64,000 nt of DNA from Hermatobates lingyangjiaoensis (GCA_026182355.1 JAPFBL010000084.1:12735001-12799000), one strand, 5' to 3'; counted from the stretch's first letter, positions 23,477-37,278 are shown. Notes: generated by a model from the sequence alone, not told the origin. A program made the numbers and translations.

Positions 23477-23860
23477 AGATATGTTTTTAGGCAAAAGATT
23501 TTTAAATTTCAATTTACGGATTTTTAAAACAAGAGTGCACAAACTACGATCTTTCGATTGATTTCATATTCGACTGAAAAACATATCTACTTCAGTCATG
23601 AGAGTCAGGATGGATTGAAACTTCGTCTACGACTGCCAATACTTGGACGTTAAATCACTATTTGAAAGATTAATCTTCTAATACCTGCAAAAACATTAAA
23701 GTAGAGCAGCAATGACTTTCATGTTTTTGTCCTTATTTTACTTTGTAATTAGAACTTCCAGAGCCACTATTCAAAATCAATCGAAAGATCGTAGTTTGTG
23801 CACTCTTTTTTTAAAAGCCGTAAATTAAAATTTAACAATCTTTTGCCTAAAAACATATCT
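23477..23860. repeat. Foldback element with about 88-bp inverted arms
   Basis: The left arm (23477-23564) starts AGATATGTTTTTAGGCAAAA and contains AAACTACGATCTTTCGATTG. The right arm (23773-23860) is its inverted copy at roughly 90% identity by eye. The spacer is about 208 bp. No flanking duplication of convincing length was seen, so the superfamily is unknown. A MITE or foldback transposon is most likely. Confidence 0.75.
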
Positions 23861-24220
23861 ATTTCAGTTCACTTGAGTATTAGTAGTAATCTAATAAAAC
23901 CAAATGTTAATGATGACAAGAGAAAAAATTGTAGCACAATATGCCAGAAAAAGAGGTTGCACACCCCGCAGTTATTATAGAGAACATTTTTTCCCCAGCT
24001 CCCAAACATCATATAGCACTTTAGACCAAGATGTACCTTCATACAGGTTCCAATTAATTCTTTCAAGTTAATGTCCTAATGTGACACCGTAAAGTTGATC
24101 GACATGAAGTATAGTTTGGAGTAATCCATCAATAACTAATAATTCATGTCCTTTAACTTGACGTCAGTGTTTAAACAATCTTCATTCGAAGTAATGAGAA
24201 CAATTAAATTAGAGGTTGTA

Positions 24221-24300
24221 TTGCCATAACCTCCTAACGATTATATTATTAATAATAACGATTATATTATTAATTATAACAACGATTATATTGCCATAAC
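24221..24300 (+). repeat. Small imperfect tandem repeat
   Basis: Units of the form AACGATTATATTATTAAT repeat about three times between two copies of TTGCCATAAC, directly in front of a TAR copy. Confidence 0.6.
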
Positions 24301-27300
24301 TAAAGTATAGCAAACACGAAAAGTTTTGATTTACACACTTTGAAGTCGCCAAAGTTCTTTTTCGGCGGTCTTTTGGTTGATTTCTATGTATTCATGGGTG
24401 GGTGTGTATCTAAAAGTTTGTGGGTACGCTACAGACTACACTGTTAATGCATCAAATTTATACTTTACACAAAAATAGAACTTAGAGTTTAGATGTGACC
24501 TATTCTTTTTAGGCATAATTGTATCATGGAAAAATCAGATTTTTTTTCGAAACGAATGATTAGACCATTTTTTCCATTTTTTTCCTGCTACTTCTAGGAC
24601 GTTTAAACATCCTGATTATTAGGAAGTTGACTGAAACTATAACTAAAGAAAGACCTTAGATTTTAAAAAAGTATTTGTAAAAAAGTATTGTAAATTTTTT
24701 TGGGTTATAATTGATTTTGATAGCTAGTCGATAACGTTTTGATAGAAACCGCAACGCTTGACGCATCTTAATGAAAATGTGCCCAAAAAAATAGAACTTT
24801 TTAAGAGCGTGAATCGAATACTAGTTCATTACTATTTAAAATGTAATATTTTATATTTTTATTATTTAAATTAAATATAATTTAATACAAATTATTAAAT
24901 TTTAATTTAATTTAATATTAAATGTAAATTAAATATGTTACATTTGTAATAATAAACATTATATTATTTAAGATAATTTTTTTTATGTTAAACGCCTAAC
25001 TGTAAAAAAATCAAATTTTGGGTAAACCTTCTACATAAAATTAGTACGCTATAAAAAAAGTTAATAAAATCTGAGTACTGCATTAGGTAATATAACTATG
25101 AAAACTGAAAACTCAAATTGGACTCATAGACAACCTACTGTTGTTATCAACTTTATTTGCATTGACTTAGAATTACTTTTTCAAAATCAAGGCAAACATA
25201 ATTCTTCTTTTAAAATTAATTACAATAAATTTTAAGATAGTTTAAAAAGTTAGCATGGTAAGTAACAAAAATAAAATACTTACAAATATATGAGCAAACG
25301 CCCAAGAAATATATATTTCATGATGCTCTCCAGGGTGAAGAATGATTGTTTTGAGAAAAAGATACAGTTAATCTAACTATTACACCCTTAACATATCTGG
25401 TTATCAGACATATAACCTTAAACTTTGGAATGCTTAAAAACTCCATATTTTTGAGTAATTTTGGAATATGAGAAAGATATTTTATTTTATAACATTATTC
25501 TTTGTACCAAAACGGACACTATTTTTAAGTCACATCTCCGGTGAATTAATAATCTTAAAATTTGGTTTTGTCATACTACTAATATTTCATAAGCTTTCAA
25601 TATTTGTAGAGTAATTTTGCAATAAAAATTACAAGTTACAAAAGTGAGAAGTTTTAGGCAAATAAATATCATCATTAGGGTCAACATACCCAACACGAAA
25701 GCAAATCGTTACAAAATATTTAGTTGTGAAAATAAAAGAAAATCTTTGAGGTTTATACAAATTAACCTGGACTTTATGGATACCGAAGGATATCTGTACA
25801 GTAATGTTCGTCCTATACATGGTATCAGCCCTAATAGTTAGATTCATTAATCCAGCAACAACGGGGGGCCAGGTTAGGCCAGTGATTAAGATACTCGCCT
25901 ATGAACTGATAGGACTGGGGTTCGATCTCCACCTGGCCCTCGATTTATTCATGCGGGAGGTGAATAAATCTGAGTACGTCATCCCTCGGAGAAGGATGTT
26001 AAACCGTCGGTCCCGAGCCTGTACAATGTCAGGTACTTGTTCAAGATCCCTACTCTAAATACAATTGAGTTAGGCAAAAATTTAGGACTCCCACTGTAGA
26101 ATCAATCTTTATTGTGTGATATCACAAAGGACTAATGCTCGGCCTATGTGTGTTCCCTTGAGTGACCACCACTGAAACCTAACCTAACCAGCAACGACAG
26201 AATTAATTCATTCTAACGCAAATAATAATTAGTGTAAGTATAAGATATGCTACAAATGGAATATTGGTCGCAAAAAGTTATACTCAGGTATGTGTGCTAT
26301 CATTATTGTCATCTTTAGTTGTGAATGATAGAGTACCTATTCTATATAATCAATTTTGCGATAAGCAAGCATATGCAGATGACCTTGTTATGAAAGTAAG
26401 AAATCTTGATAGTACTGTCCTTTAGCAGCCTGCTCTCAAAATTATTCAATGATCGCTGACGGAGAAGATTTTAGATATAAAGTTATCTAAACCGGGCCTT
26501 AAGGCTTTCTCAATGACAAAAAAAGTTGGCATCAAAGGACTTTTTATTCAAAATACTATTATAGAACTACAAAAGTATAGAAATATCTGAGAGCACCTTT
26601 GATTAAAGACTAAACTAGAAAAACTGTGTACCATATTCTTTGGTTAACACCACAGATAAACTGTCTGCTGAAAGATATTCTGTACTAGAGCATGGGGTCC
26701 TAACCACACATCTACAATTTTACTCTACACTAATATGATAAGAATGTACCATATGAATTACTAATTTATTATAAATAAATATATTCATTTATTTGCGATA
26801 AATACATATTTTTAGTATGTAAATAAATTTCTCTTAATAAAATACAGGGGATAGGAATAACAGGAGTGTTATCAACTGGATTACAAGCATCTTAGAAAAG
26901 TAATTAATATTCACTCTTTGATCATTTTTATCAAGAATGAAGTTATCTGCAGTCGACGACACAGTTTAGAAATAAAAATGCTTTATATTTCTGAGAGAAA
27001 ATTTTACAGTGGGCTGCCAAATGATCATAAATGATATCCTGGATTGAAATTATCCTAATTTCGAGAAAGATGCTCTTGGTTGGTATACTTGAAGGTCAAA
27101 AATTAATTACAAACCGCATTAGGTATTATAGGACATTGCTAAAGCAAATTTCAACATTGCTAAAGCCAGGTACGAGAACCATGAATTTCGAGGCCATAAT
27201 TCATATGATAACGATTTGTATGCAGCGTATTCCAAAAAACAATTGCTGTGGCTGTTGAAGGTATACAGTTTACAAAACAGACAGATTTTGAAACTGAGGG

Positions 27301-27800
27301 CTTTGAAATTCATGACTAGTAATTCAACATTACTTTTGGTAATGTCTCATATTTCATCAGAATCTGGTCAGTAAATAAAAGTTAACACTCATTTGGGTAC
27401 CTGGACGCAAGAGAATATTGGTGAATAAGGCAGTGAAGCAGTTGGAAAAGGTTTGACCCAAACAAATCTTGTGGAGTTCAGTGCCTCATGTACAACACCC
27501 ACTAGATTGCTCATGGATGCAATTAATGAATGAATAAGAACAAAGCAGATAAAAGTTAGTTAGAACAACGAGATCTAATTCAACCTAATACACAATCTCA
27601 CCAAACATAATTTGGAAACAAAAATGGATATAGCAACTTTAAAACAAATGGAATTATTATTGGTAGTGCATGAGTTTGACATTAGTTCTACACGACAGCC
27701 AGATTAAAATAAAAGGAAAACTTGACTGATTATCAACGAGATTGATACTATTTTTACTTATAGTAAAGTTGAGTGTAGGCCACTCCAGATTATTTTTAAA
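24296..27800 (+). mobile_element. TAR family LINE copy with degenerate reverse transcriptase and RNase H
   Basis: The copy begins in the TAR 5' sequence (AACTAAAGTATAGCAAACAC) and ends at TAGTAAAGTTGAGTGTAGGC followed by CACTCCAGATT near 27800. A plus-strand frame encodes KQAYADDLVMKVRNL at 26363-26407, which contains the intact YADD active-site motif of non-LTR reverse transcriptases. Further on, TRAWGPNHTSTILLYT (about 26687-26735) matches the 'G..P....WLYT' block. At 27388-27441 the frame gives LIWVPGRKRILVNKAVKQ, the WVPG-type block of LINE RNase H domains. RT plus RNase H points to the I/R1/LOA group. Many stops and frameshifts make it inactive. No endonuclease domain was recognised. A SINE has inserted at 25863-26187. 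Confidence 0.65.
25852..26198 (+). mobile_element. tRNA-derived SINE with target-site duplication
   Basis: The element occupies 25863-26187, about 325 bp. An A-box-like GGCCAGTGATTAAGATACTC (about 25877) and a B box GGTTCGATCTC (25919-25929) sit at tRNA-like spacing, as expected for an RNA polymerase III promoter. A body block GATGTTAAACCGTCGGTCCC resembles conserved central domains of some invertebrate SINEs. The 3' end is a short CCTAACCTAA tail. The flanks are CCAGCAACAAC (25852-25862) and CCAGCAACGAC (26188-26198), an 11-bp duplication with one mismatch. It sits inside a degenerate LINE copy, so it inserted later. The 84-codon frame crossing it is not a gene. Confidence 0.8.
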
Positions 27801-29518
27801 CTAAATTCTTATCTTTTTCATTGTTAACTTTTACGTATTTTAGAATACAAAAATTTTTATTAACATATAATAAAAGGATAAACAAATCATTAATTCCGTC
27901 AACGTTAAATTAGAAAAATAAATCGCATGATTTGTAAAATAGTTTTTAAAACAAGTTTTAATTGCAATAATTCTCAAAAGAATTGTTATCAGAAAAAAAA
28001 ATTAAAATGAATATTTGTGAGTGAATTATCAGTAGTGTTTGTAAATTTTATTAAATTAAATTTGAACTTGAGTAATGAGTTTTTCATAGTATTAGAATTT
28101 AAAAATTAATTTTAAAAAGTTAATTCACTTTGTGAAAGAAAAAAGTAAATACTCATGGAAATGGAAAAAGTTATATACTTATAAGGAATGAGTAAATTTA
28201 AGTTTTAGTCAAATAAGATGGATTGTTCCATATGTTACACTTAATACATCGTTAAAGTAGAAGTAGAACAAGGTGACAGTTTAGATGACAAAGGTGATAG
28301 TCTTTTTTTTTTACAAGAGAATGATTTTCGACTAGGGAGTCGGCTGGAGCAAATTGACTTTTCGCGAGTTTATCATTATTAGGCCAATTCGATGTGGGTG
28401 GTTAAAGAGGGAGAGAGGGAGCAACACGTACCCTTAGCTACTCAAGGGCCAATCCACAAGCCGAGTGGGTGAAGAGGCCACTTAGGGGAAAAACATAATC
28501 CTATTAGTGGATAACTGTCAATGTTAATTCTGTTCATTGCTAAACAAACAGTTCTAACCATCAAGTAAGCTTTTCTAAAAGTACGGACATACATTAGCAA
28601 AATAGCATAAAGAAACTTAAAATAGAGCATAAAAAATTACATAACCAGATTAAAATATCAACTCTAAGGCAAACAAATTCTCGTTTATAGAATGGGGTGA
28701 AACTTTATGAGTATGGGTAACACGGCATAAAACTTTAAAATGTGTAAAATTCTAAGCACTAATTTGCATGTGATTGATAATTGCAAATCACAAAACATAT
28801 TAGTCGTAAAAAATATTTTCACAAAAATGTTCATGACAATAAAAGTACATAATTCAACCATTACATTGTATTAATAACTTGAATACTTGCTAATTTAATT
28901 ACAATGGCAGAAACGTAGAAATCCTTCAAACAACCCATTACATTAGAGTTAGCTGTATAGGTAGACTTAACACTAACTGTTTTGTAATTTGTTCATAACA
29001 AACACATTTTTTTAAATGTCAAAAATGTCCAGTCATAACTGACAAGTACAATATTCAATGTAGAAATAATGAATCAAATTAATTTCAGCAGAATTAATTG
29101 CAGAATTAACTACAATATTATCATCGTTATAGTAGTTCAGAGGTTTGAGGGAAAGAAATAAAGAAAAAACACAACAATATTCGCATAACTGAAAGATTGA
29201 ATTAGACTTAGAACTCGTTTGTTAAATAACTAGTATTTTATCTTCCTGCATTTATAAATGTAAATAAAAAAAAAACTAAATCTTTGGAAATTTTCTGTAA
29301 TATTCATCATAGCTTAAGCCAACTAAATATCTTCTAAAAAGCTAGAACCACAGGATTACGCTAGCAGTACTGTATAACTGTACTAGTACTGCGTAAAAAA
29401 AGTCCAGTATAGGTGTCTGAGTCGGCTGTTCTGTTTCAGGACTTATGGTAACTTAAATATCAAATGGAGAGATGATAAAGTTTTGATTCTTAAGATATCC
29501 TGCTCACACAAAAATACA
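27801..29518. other. Unassigned AT-rich sequence
   Basis: A GC-richer patch at about 28320-28500 includes a GAGG-rich run and TCAAGGGCCAATCCACAAGC, but has no second copy here and no coding signal. The remainder is AT-rich without recognisable features. Confidence 0.45.
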
Positions 29519-29520
29519 AA

Positions 29521-29575
29521 CAGACACACACACACACACGCACACACACGCACACGCACACGCACACACACAGGC
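29521..29575. repeat. (CA)n microsatellite with CG interruptions
   Basis: CA dinucleotide tract with several GCACAC interruptions. Confidence 0.97.
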
Positions 29576-32500
29576 AAACAAAAAAGAAAAACCCACACAA
29601 ACTTTTTATTGGGATCAGTCCACCTCTTAACGTGTATTTCCATCAAAAACTTGTCAAAATTTTGCTTGAACACTGTACTTACATTACGTTCCATCTATAA
29701 GATTCAGGTACTTTAGTACAGAAGGGTGAAGTACAATAGTTCATAGGACGCAGTGCTATAATCACCCTAAATGAATAATAATAATAACAATAATAGTAAT
29801 CCATAAGATGACAGTAAAAGATGATAAATCTTCTGAAGACTTGCGTAAGAGTTTTATTTATGGTAGTAGTAATTCCTTTGAATCTCACAGGTAGAGGTTT
29901 TAAGTTATAAAATGTAAAAAACATTACATTTCTTCTACAACGTATAATTTCATGTACTATTGACTTTTTATTTTAAACATTATTTATTTGGTAATGATTT
30001 GATCTTTCCTTCATATACAATATATGGATTTAAAACGGTTTTCCATTATGGATGGGTGAAATTACATTACTTTTCTCTGTGAGACGCTATTTTTATTGAG
30101 GTGCAGGGTTCTAGAGAAAATAAAAGCTTACTGTTACAGTCTATAAAGGTTTTTTAATGTCTGTCTGTTTCAAATTGAATTCAAGTCGAAAGCCTCTATG
30201 ACTGTTTCTTTGATATAGAAGGTTGCGATTCACTGTGCATATATCTAGCTGGAAAACAACCCTTCAAAATTGCCTTTAAATCTCCTTTGCTTTGTCAAAA
30301 ACAAATCTAAAAAATATCATATAATCTTTCCATATAAGAATTTATATTAATATTTATTAGAAATTTTTTGTTTATTTAAATTACCCTTTTATAATTAGAT
30401 TTAAAAATCTGGAAATAGAGATTAACAAATACAAGTACATTATAGTAATAAAAATAATGTAAAGTGGTTTGCACTCCAGTAAACAAATTATTAGAAATAA
30501 TAAACAAAAAATGTGATTAATAGGTTTATTTTAGCGAGCTCCTACATATAATTTGCTAAATATAATTATTTATAATTACCAAGCTTATATAGAACCATTG
30601 GTGAGTGCTTGCAAAGTAAATTTCTTTTGAATGATCCCAATTCAATAATAAAAAAAAGTAAAACAGTATAATATGAAATATTAAAAAACAAAAATAAGTA
30701 ATAAACATTAATTTAGGCATTATAATTTAGGAAATAAAAATAGATATCCTAAAAACAGAAAAGTAACCATAATTTAAATTTTAATTTGTAACCTTTGTTA
30801 TACATTATTAATTAGATCACTAAAAGAAATTAAAGTAATAAACATTGAAATTTAAAGAATAATCAATTAGTAATCAATGGATTCAAGCACAGATGAGTTT
30901 GCTCAGTGATTATATAATCACTTTAAATAGTTTATAAAAACATGGTGAATACAAAAAATTAATAATAAAATAACTGTAAATAATACTCTTTAAGATTCAT
31001 GTTTAATATCGTTAGTGAGGCAAAATGAAATTGGTAATGCTGTAGATGCTTCTAGCATTATAAAAAGTGTAGATAAGAGTTTTCCTTCTAGAATTAATAC
31101 GTCCGAAAAAAATCTATCAAAAATTCATCATACATTATTATAAATAATTTTTCATTTTATTTATATTTGTTAAAGTTGCGGTATGTTAAAACTAACAGCG
31201 GTTACATAAATTTTCGAATTCATTATTTTCAAATACGAATTATTTGAATTCCTGGATTATTATAATATTTCATCAAAATAAATTTACTTTTAAGATATTG
31301 TTTTATTTTATTCTGAGATTATTAATAAAATTAAAGTAAATAAATCCAAAAAGTTAGAAACAATTGTTCTTTTCAATAACACCTCTTTACAAATGCAAAA
31401 TAAATTTAATTCTATTTTAATTACTCACATGAATGTAAAAATAAATTCAAAACTTAAGGTAAATCAATAACCAGAAGAAAAGTGAAAAATAATACCACTT
31501 GTTTTTGGCATAAAGTTCAATAAAGTATCTTTCTCATAATGCGACATTATCTATAAAAGATAGTGTACATTTCTACACCAAAGATATCTGACAAATGTCA
31601 TTATGATCTGTTAAACTTCTGAACTTTTATGGAATTATACATTTTTTTATTTAAAAAACATTCATTCATACAGCTTCCAAAAATTTTAAAAGTAGATTTT
31701 TTAAAAAAAAAACTTCAAACGTTTCAACCATTCAATATTTGAATTATAAACAAACAATTTCAACGATTTTCATGGAAACATCAGTATAAGGAAATAAATA
31801 TCCATGCTAATTAATTTCTGTTAAATATTTTTATAAAACTTTGATAATTACAATTAGTAAAATGTTGAGTGGTCTCCACACATCTTTATAATAAATAAAC
31901 TTATTGTTATACTAATGGGTAATTAATTTATTTAGAGGTAATTCTTTGCCAGTTAATATAAATACCAAGTACGTGACTTTCGCTCTGGAAAGAATTTCCA
32001 GAATAGGACTAAAGTCCTATTATTATCCTTCTTTCAAAATCTTCCTGAAAAAATAATTTTAAATTCCTGTTCCTTTCTTTGCTTACGATTCAATTGTTAT
32101 CAGTAAACATAATCAGCTAACTATCAAGTCAATGAATCATGGTTCTTATGAGAATTTTAATTCTTTAAATTTAATAGGAATTTAAATTATCATTATTAAC
32201 TTCAATCAAAACATTGTTTTTCATTAAGTCTATCAAACGAACATAAGTGTATGCAGGTAACGATTATCTACTCTAACAAAGGCTTTTTAATTCTTGTAAA
32301 CTGACTCTTCTTAAGAGTCAACATATTACTTTTGTGAGATTCTGAAATAAGAAGTCTGTAGGCTAACATTAAACATCAGTTGGGCAATAAACATGAAGTT
32401 TCTCTAGAGCTATTAAGTTAAGTGTCTTCCTCTTGTTCTAATGTCACCCAAAACTATGAATCATTCCCTGTATGTAACCAAGGATTGGAATATCATTGTA

Positions 32501-33060
32501 ATAAACCAAACTGTTTAATTATGCTGTACTAACGAAAATATTGGATACGCACAAATAATGTTACGATTATATAAAAATGGCTTTTGGAGACTTGAAAATT
32601 CACTAAAACCAAAAAAAATTTTTTAATAATGACTTAACAATCCTTACAGAAAAGTAATAAAAAGTTATTTCTAAAATAAAACTATAAATTGAAATAAAAA
32701 TGATATAATTTTTATTTATAAATAAATTATAAATTATTATAAATTATGAACTATATTATAAATTATAAATAATATGATAATAGGTTTAGCTCTTCAAAGA
32801 AAACCACTTTAAATATTCTGTATTTGTAATGCATGATGCTTAATTAAGGAATAACTTATGAAATACGTCCGAAATGAACGATAAATATGTCAATAAAAAT
32901 CAAAGAGAAATTATAGTTGAGTAAGATTATGTACTTAACCTCTGGCGTGAAATGGTGACATTGCCAATGTCCACCTGAATCATACTAGATATATGCGCCT
33001 TAGTAGAGCTCACATGCCTTTGTAATATTCATTAACTCATGATACTTTGTGTTTATTTTC
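29576..33060. other. Unassigned, very AT-rich sequence
   Basis: About 3.5 kb with no recognised gene, repeat end or RNA. The stretch at 30300-31950 is especially rich in A and T. Confidence 0.5.
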
Positions 33061-33065
33061 CTACT

Positions 33066-33201
33066 ACTCAAACCCTTAGAACTCATATGTATAGGTAATA
33101 CTCAAACCTTTAGAGTTCATATGTATAGGTAATACTCAAACCCTTAGACCTCATATGTATAGGTAATACTCAAACCCTTAGACCTCATATGTATAGGTAA
33201 T
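33066..33201 (+). repeat. Minisatellite: four 34-bp units
   Basis: The unit is ACTCAAACCCTTAGACCTCA plus TATGTATAGGTAAT. Units 3 and 4 are identical, and units 1 and 2 differ at a few positions. More diverged relatives, such as AAATCTTTAGAGCCAACAAG at about 33320, suggest the array was once longer. Confidence 0.9.
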
Positions 33202-34435
33202 ACTCCATGACCCTCCATATAAATATGATCAGGGCCTCTGATTCCAACCATTGGAGAACACATGTCCTGGTAACATTCTCTAACTGGAAATATGATAGTC
33301 ATAACTGCTATACTATTCAAATCTTTAGAGCCAACAAGTGATGGTAACATTTTTTTACGAGTACTGTATTTATATTCAAAATATTTTTCCCACATTTCTT
33401 TGTTCTGTTTAAATTAAAATTGTTTCCAGTGGCTGTGATACATATCTGATTAACATACATAGATAATAATTCTAATAGAATCTACTTATGTTACGGTTGA
33501 ACTATAAAAACATAATAATGTAATGAATTATGCCGATTGACATGGTAACTAAGAGTTATTTAGTAACCCATCAGTTCATTATATACTTAAAACTTTTATA
33601 AAGATAATTATAGGTGTTATAGTTGTGGGAATATAATCAATACACGCTTTCAATAGCATATCAGGAATTAAGATCAAAAATTAAAACGTTAAAAGGCAGA
33701 TAATCAGATACCTGTTTCAACTCATATGCATTTGAGACTCGTTTCATACTACTATCCTTATATTAATAATAATTTATATTATTTTGTATTTTTTTTTAAA
33801 AATGCACTGAAAGCAAGTTTTATTTTTAGCGTAAATATAAAAAGAGAGCTATGGTAGATAGCAGAGAGTGGTGTAGCGTTATTTGCAAGTATTTTGAATT
33901 GAGTAAGGCTGGCGGGAAGGTGAGTATTTTTGTGAAGTAGCAGAGGTGTGGGCTAGTGAATTCAGTGGTGTGGAGAGGGAAGGCGAACAGGAGCAGAATT
34001 TAACGAGTTATCGACCAGTTCCCAGCCTGGGGCTTCTACAATTTCTAAAACACACTAAAAGTTTCCTCTCAACTCCGTTGTCACTGAAAACTTCCCTTTC
34101 AAAACAGGAAAAACTCTACCGGGCAAAATTATTTCTTATGACAAAACTAATTTCATAATAGTAATACAACGATTTCATACATATTTTAGCAAAAATAATA
34201 TCCTCAGTATCACAAATATTCTTTTTCTCAGGTTGTATACAAATACCAAATTCTCAGGTTGTAAAAAATGCCCTCTGTGTACCAAGCGTATTAATTTATT
34301 ATTACATGATTTTAGGGTCTTCAATTTATATTAAAATAACGCTAATATTTAACTTGTAATATAGAATAAGTACCACATTATTTTTTTCATTACAAATCCT
34401 AGTATACAAGTTTCATACAATATATGTAATTGTTT
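33202..34435. other. Unassigned sequence
   Basis: A 70-codon plus-strand frame in a slightly GC-richer patch (33946-34158) has no recognisable motif. Nothing else was identified. Confidence 0.4.
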
Positions 34436-34439
34436 TAAG

Positions 34440-35105
34440 ACTAACTGTACACCTTATGGTTTACTATGAATATAATAAACATTAAAAAAATATTAGGTAT
34501 TCTTAATGGATTTTTTGTTTTAAGCAGTAAAAACTCTTTCTTTTTGGTGTGAGGAAGTGGTATACACTTCTATAACAAAATTTTAATAATTATTATTGAT
34601 ACAATGTTTAAATAATTATTAATCTACAAGAAGTATCATTTTAGGAGATTTTAACGGAACATATTTCCTGTTTGTTACTACCAGTGATCCAAATTGTTAA
34701 CTACATCCTAAGAAGTCTATATGGAAGAATTTTTAGACTCTGTATAGGTGTTTTTATATAAAACTCATGACCGATCACAAATTTTATTCAACACAACTTC
34801 TAGTGGAAACATTTTTTATCTTTGTCAACCAACATATAAGTACACAAAATCATAAAAAACCTTACGTGTTTTAAGATCCCCTGGGGTCTATTTTTGAAGC
34901 TCTTGGGTGGGTACGTGAATTAGTGTTTGATTGTGAATCTTTTTATGGGTATTTTTTAAGGCATTTCTTAACTGTAGACTTTATAGCTTACTATGAGTAT
35001 AATAACCCTTTAAAAGTATTTTCATGAGTTTTTGTTTTAAGTAAGAAAACATGTTTGTTAGTCTGAGGTATTGGTTGGTGTACACGAATTGTTACAATCA
35101 CTCTT
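34440..35105 (+). repeat. Diverged direct duplication, period about 535 bp
   Basis: Sequence at about 34440-34570 (GGTTTACTATGAATATAATA, then a GTGTGAGGAAGTGGTATACA-type block) recurs in diverged form at about 34975-35105 (GCTTACTATGAGTATAATAA, then GTCTGAGGTATTGGTTGGTG). It may be internal to a repeat family. Confidence 0.4.
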
Positions 35106-35470
35106 TGCGACTCAAAGATGGAAGTGAACAAACTTATCATTACATTTTTTTTTAAATTTTGAAAAATGAATGTGTAGTCTGTGGGCGATAAAGAATTACG
35201 TATCACGCAGTTTGATATATCAAATTGATACTATCCCAAAGACCAGATACTGCATATGAATACAGATAGGCACTATAGTTTTTGGGTAATATTATTTCTT
35301 GGAATGGACACTTCATTACTTATATGTACTCTTAGATAACATTTTTTTTCTCCTAAGGCAGAAATTTTAGCAAGCCTAAAATTACAGTAATATTTGGAGC
35401 TGATATTTTCATTAAATGGAAAAAATTAACAATTTTTGATGACTGTAAAATCGGTTGTGCATGCCATTTC
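34860..35470 (+). repeat. TAR family fragment, diverged 5' part
   Basis: It shares, in order, CTTACGTGTTTTAAGATCCC, a GGGTGGGTACGTG patch, ATATCAAATTGATAC and TTAGATAACATTTTTTTTCT with the copies at 15.0 and 21.5 kb. It is more diverged than those and lacks both termini. Confidence 0.4.
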
Positions 35471-37275
35471 GACTTATATTTCATCTGAAAGATCGTCTAT
35501 TATGACACTGGCACACTATTGGAGAATAGTAATGGAACTGAAGACAAGAATAACTCCTTATTGGAGAATGAACTGTGTTAGTTTTTTTGTGACATTATTC
35601 CTACTGAAAGAGGTATTGTAGTACATTTTGTTAAATTAGAATTGTTTTTATTTTAAATCTATTGGCTATGGAATATTAGCATTCTCCATAAAGATCTAAA
35701 TAAAATCAGCATGTTATAGGAAAAATTCAATTATTTTGAAACGTTGGAGAAGGATTATAATCCTACAAACCCATGCTCACATGGAATAATCATAAATTTC
35801 CCAATTTTTCAGATTTGTTAACATCAGATTAAAAACTTTTTCACAAAATCTAGCTAAATAAATCTATTGAACTTCTAACTTTTTAAAATAAAACCAGAAC
35901 AGCTCTCAAGGAGTTAATTTTATATTTAAAAATTAAAAGATTCTATAGCTATGCGTTAAAGGAAATTGTATGCAGAAATTATAAATTGCAGCAGAGTATT
36001 TCATCTAAATGAATGGGTCCTTTGAACAGACATTACATCGTACTGTATACAACTATACCGACATTTAATTGAAACAATTCAGGCTAATAATAACTGTTAC
36101 ACAGTACAGGTGCAAGTTTGTGATATAAGCATGTTTAAGTATAGAGTGATCTCTAATCATGTATATAATATATGTTTTGAACTAATATATTTAAAGGATA
36201 ATTTTTCTCTTTTTAACATAGGCGTGGTTGTTTTTGTTGTTAACCCAGAAGCATAATTATCATGACAAATTAAAGGATGCACAGGTAAGGGTCTTCTGAA
36301 TTCTATTTAGATATGTAGATGCGTATGATTGCGTGGATGTTTTTAGAAAATTTGCAGTCTTTAAATTACACCACTTGATAGCTGTTAGGATGATCGTTTT
36401 TACGATGATGACGATGATACATTAATACCTCTTAAATTTCCTCCTTACCCTTCCTAAATGTGATTGCCAAACTATTACTAGCACTATTGTCCACTGTTTG
36501 GTAACCTACTTAGTATAAAGCCTCTTAAGAATGAGAGAATAACAAACTAATTAGCGAAAAACAACACGTTTAATGGATTAAGGGCATTTTCTACTACGGT
36601 GGTCAGTTACCTGAAACACCTCCTAAGCTCCCAGTGGATGAGTGACACTTAACTGTACTTCTTAGTATAATAAACAGAGTACAATGACCCTCTTTAAAAT
36701 TATTAAGATTAATTATAAATTTTCTTTAGATAGCAACCCTCGTTCATCACAGTGTTAATATTTTGTTTTCTCTTAATATTGACTCAGGTAAGTGTCAAAC
36801 ATAAAAATAAAAACCATTAAGCTTGAACGGAATATATCAATAATATTATAAATGGATATTTTCTGAAAATATAGTCCATCACAAATCATATGCACAAAGA
36901 AATTGATTTTGAAACCTACTACAAATACACCTCAATAATATGTATTATTTCAAGCGACACCAAATGAAATAAATTCAACAAAGGATGATGTTATAATATG
37001 ATATAATGGTAACAGTATTATAGAGTTTATATAATCCCATATAATCAATAAATAGCTGGAAATGGAAAAATATATAGAAATATAAACAAAAGAAAGAGCC
37101 CAATATAAATCTAAAGCGAGCTAAAAGTGAAAGAAAGCTCAACATTACGATTTAAATCTTCAACAAGTAACTTTTTTGTGAAAACGATTTTCAGCCTTGG
37201 TCGCAAATATTTTACTACAAACTATAAAAAAAAAAAAAAGTTACTTATAATATAGAAGCTATTTTCACTAATGAA
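35471..37275. other. Unassigned AT-rich sequence
   Basis: No gene or repeat terminus was recognised. Confidence 0.45.
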
Positions 37276-37278
37276 AAA

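Noticed and set aside
25877..25932. Possible tRNA gene
   Set aside because: A and B boxes are present, but the cloverleaf is not completed and the sequence continues into a SINE body with target duplications.
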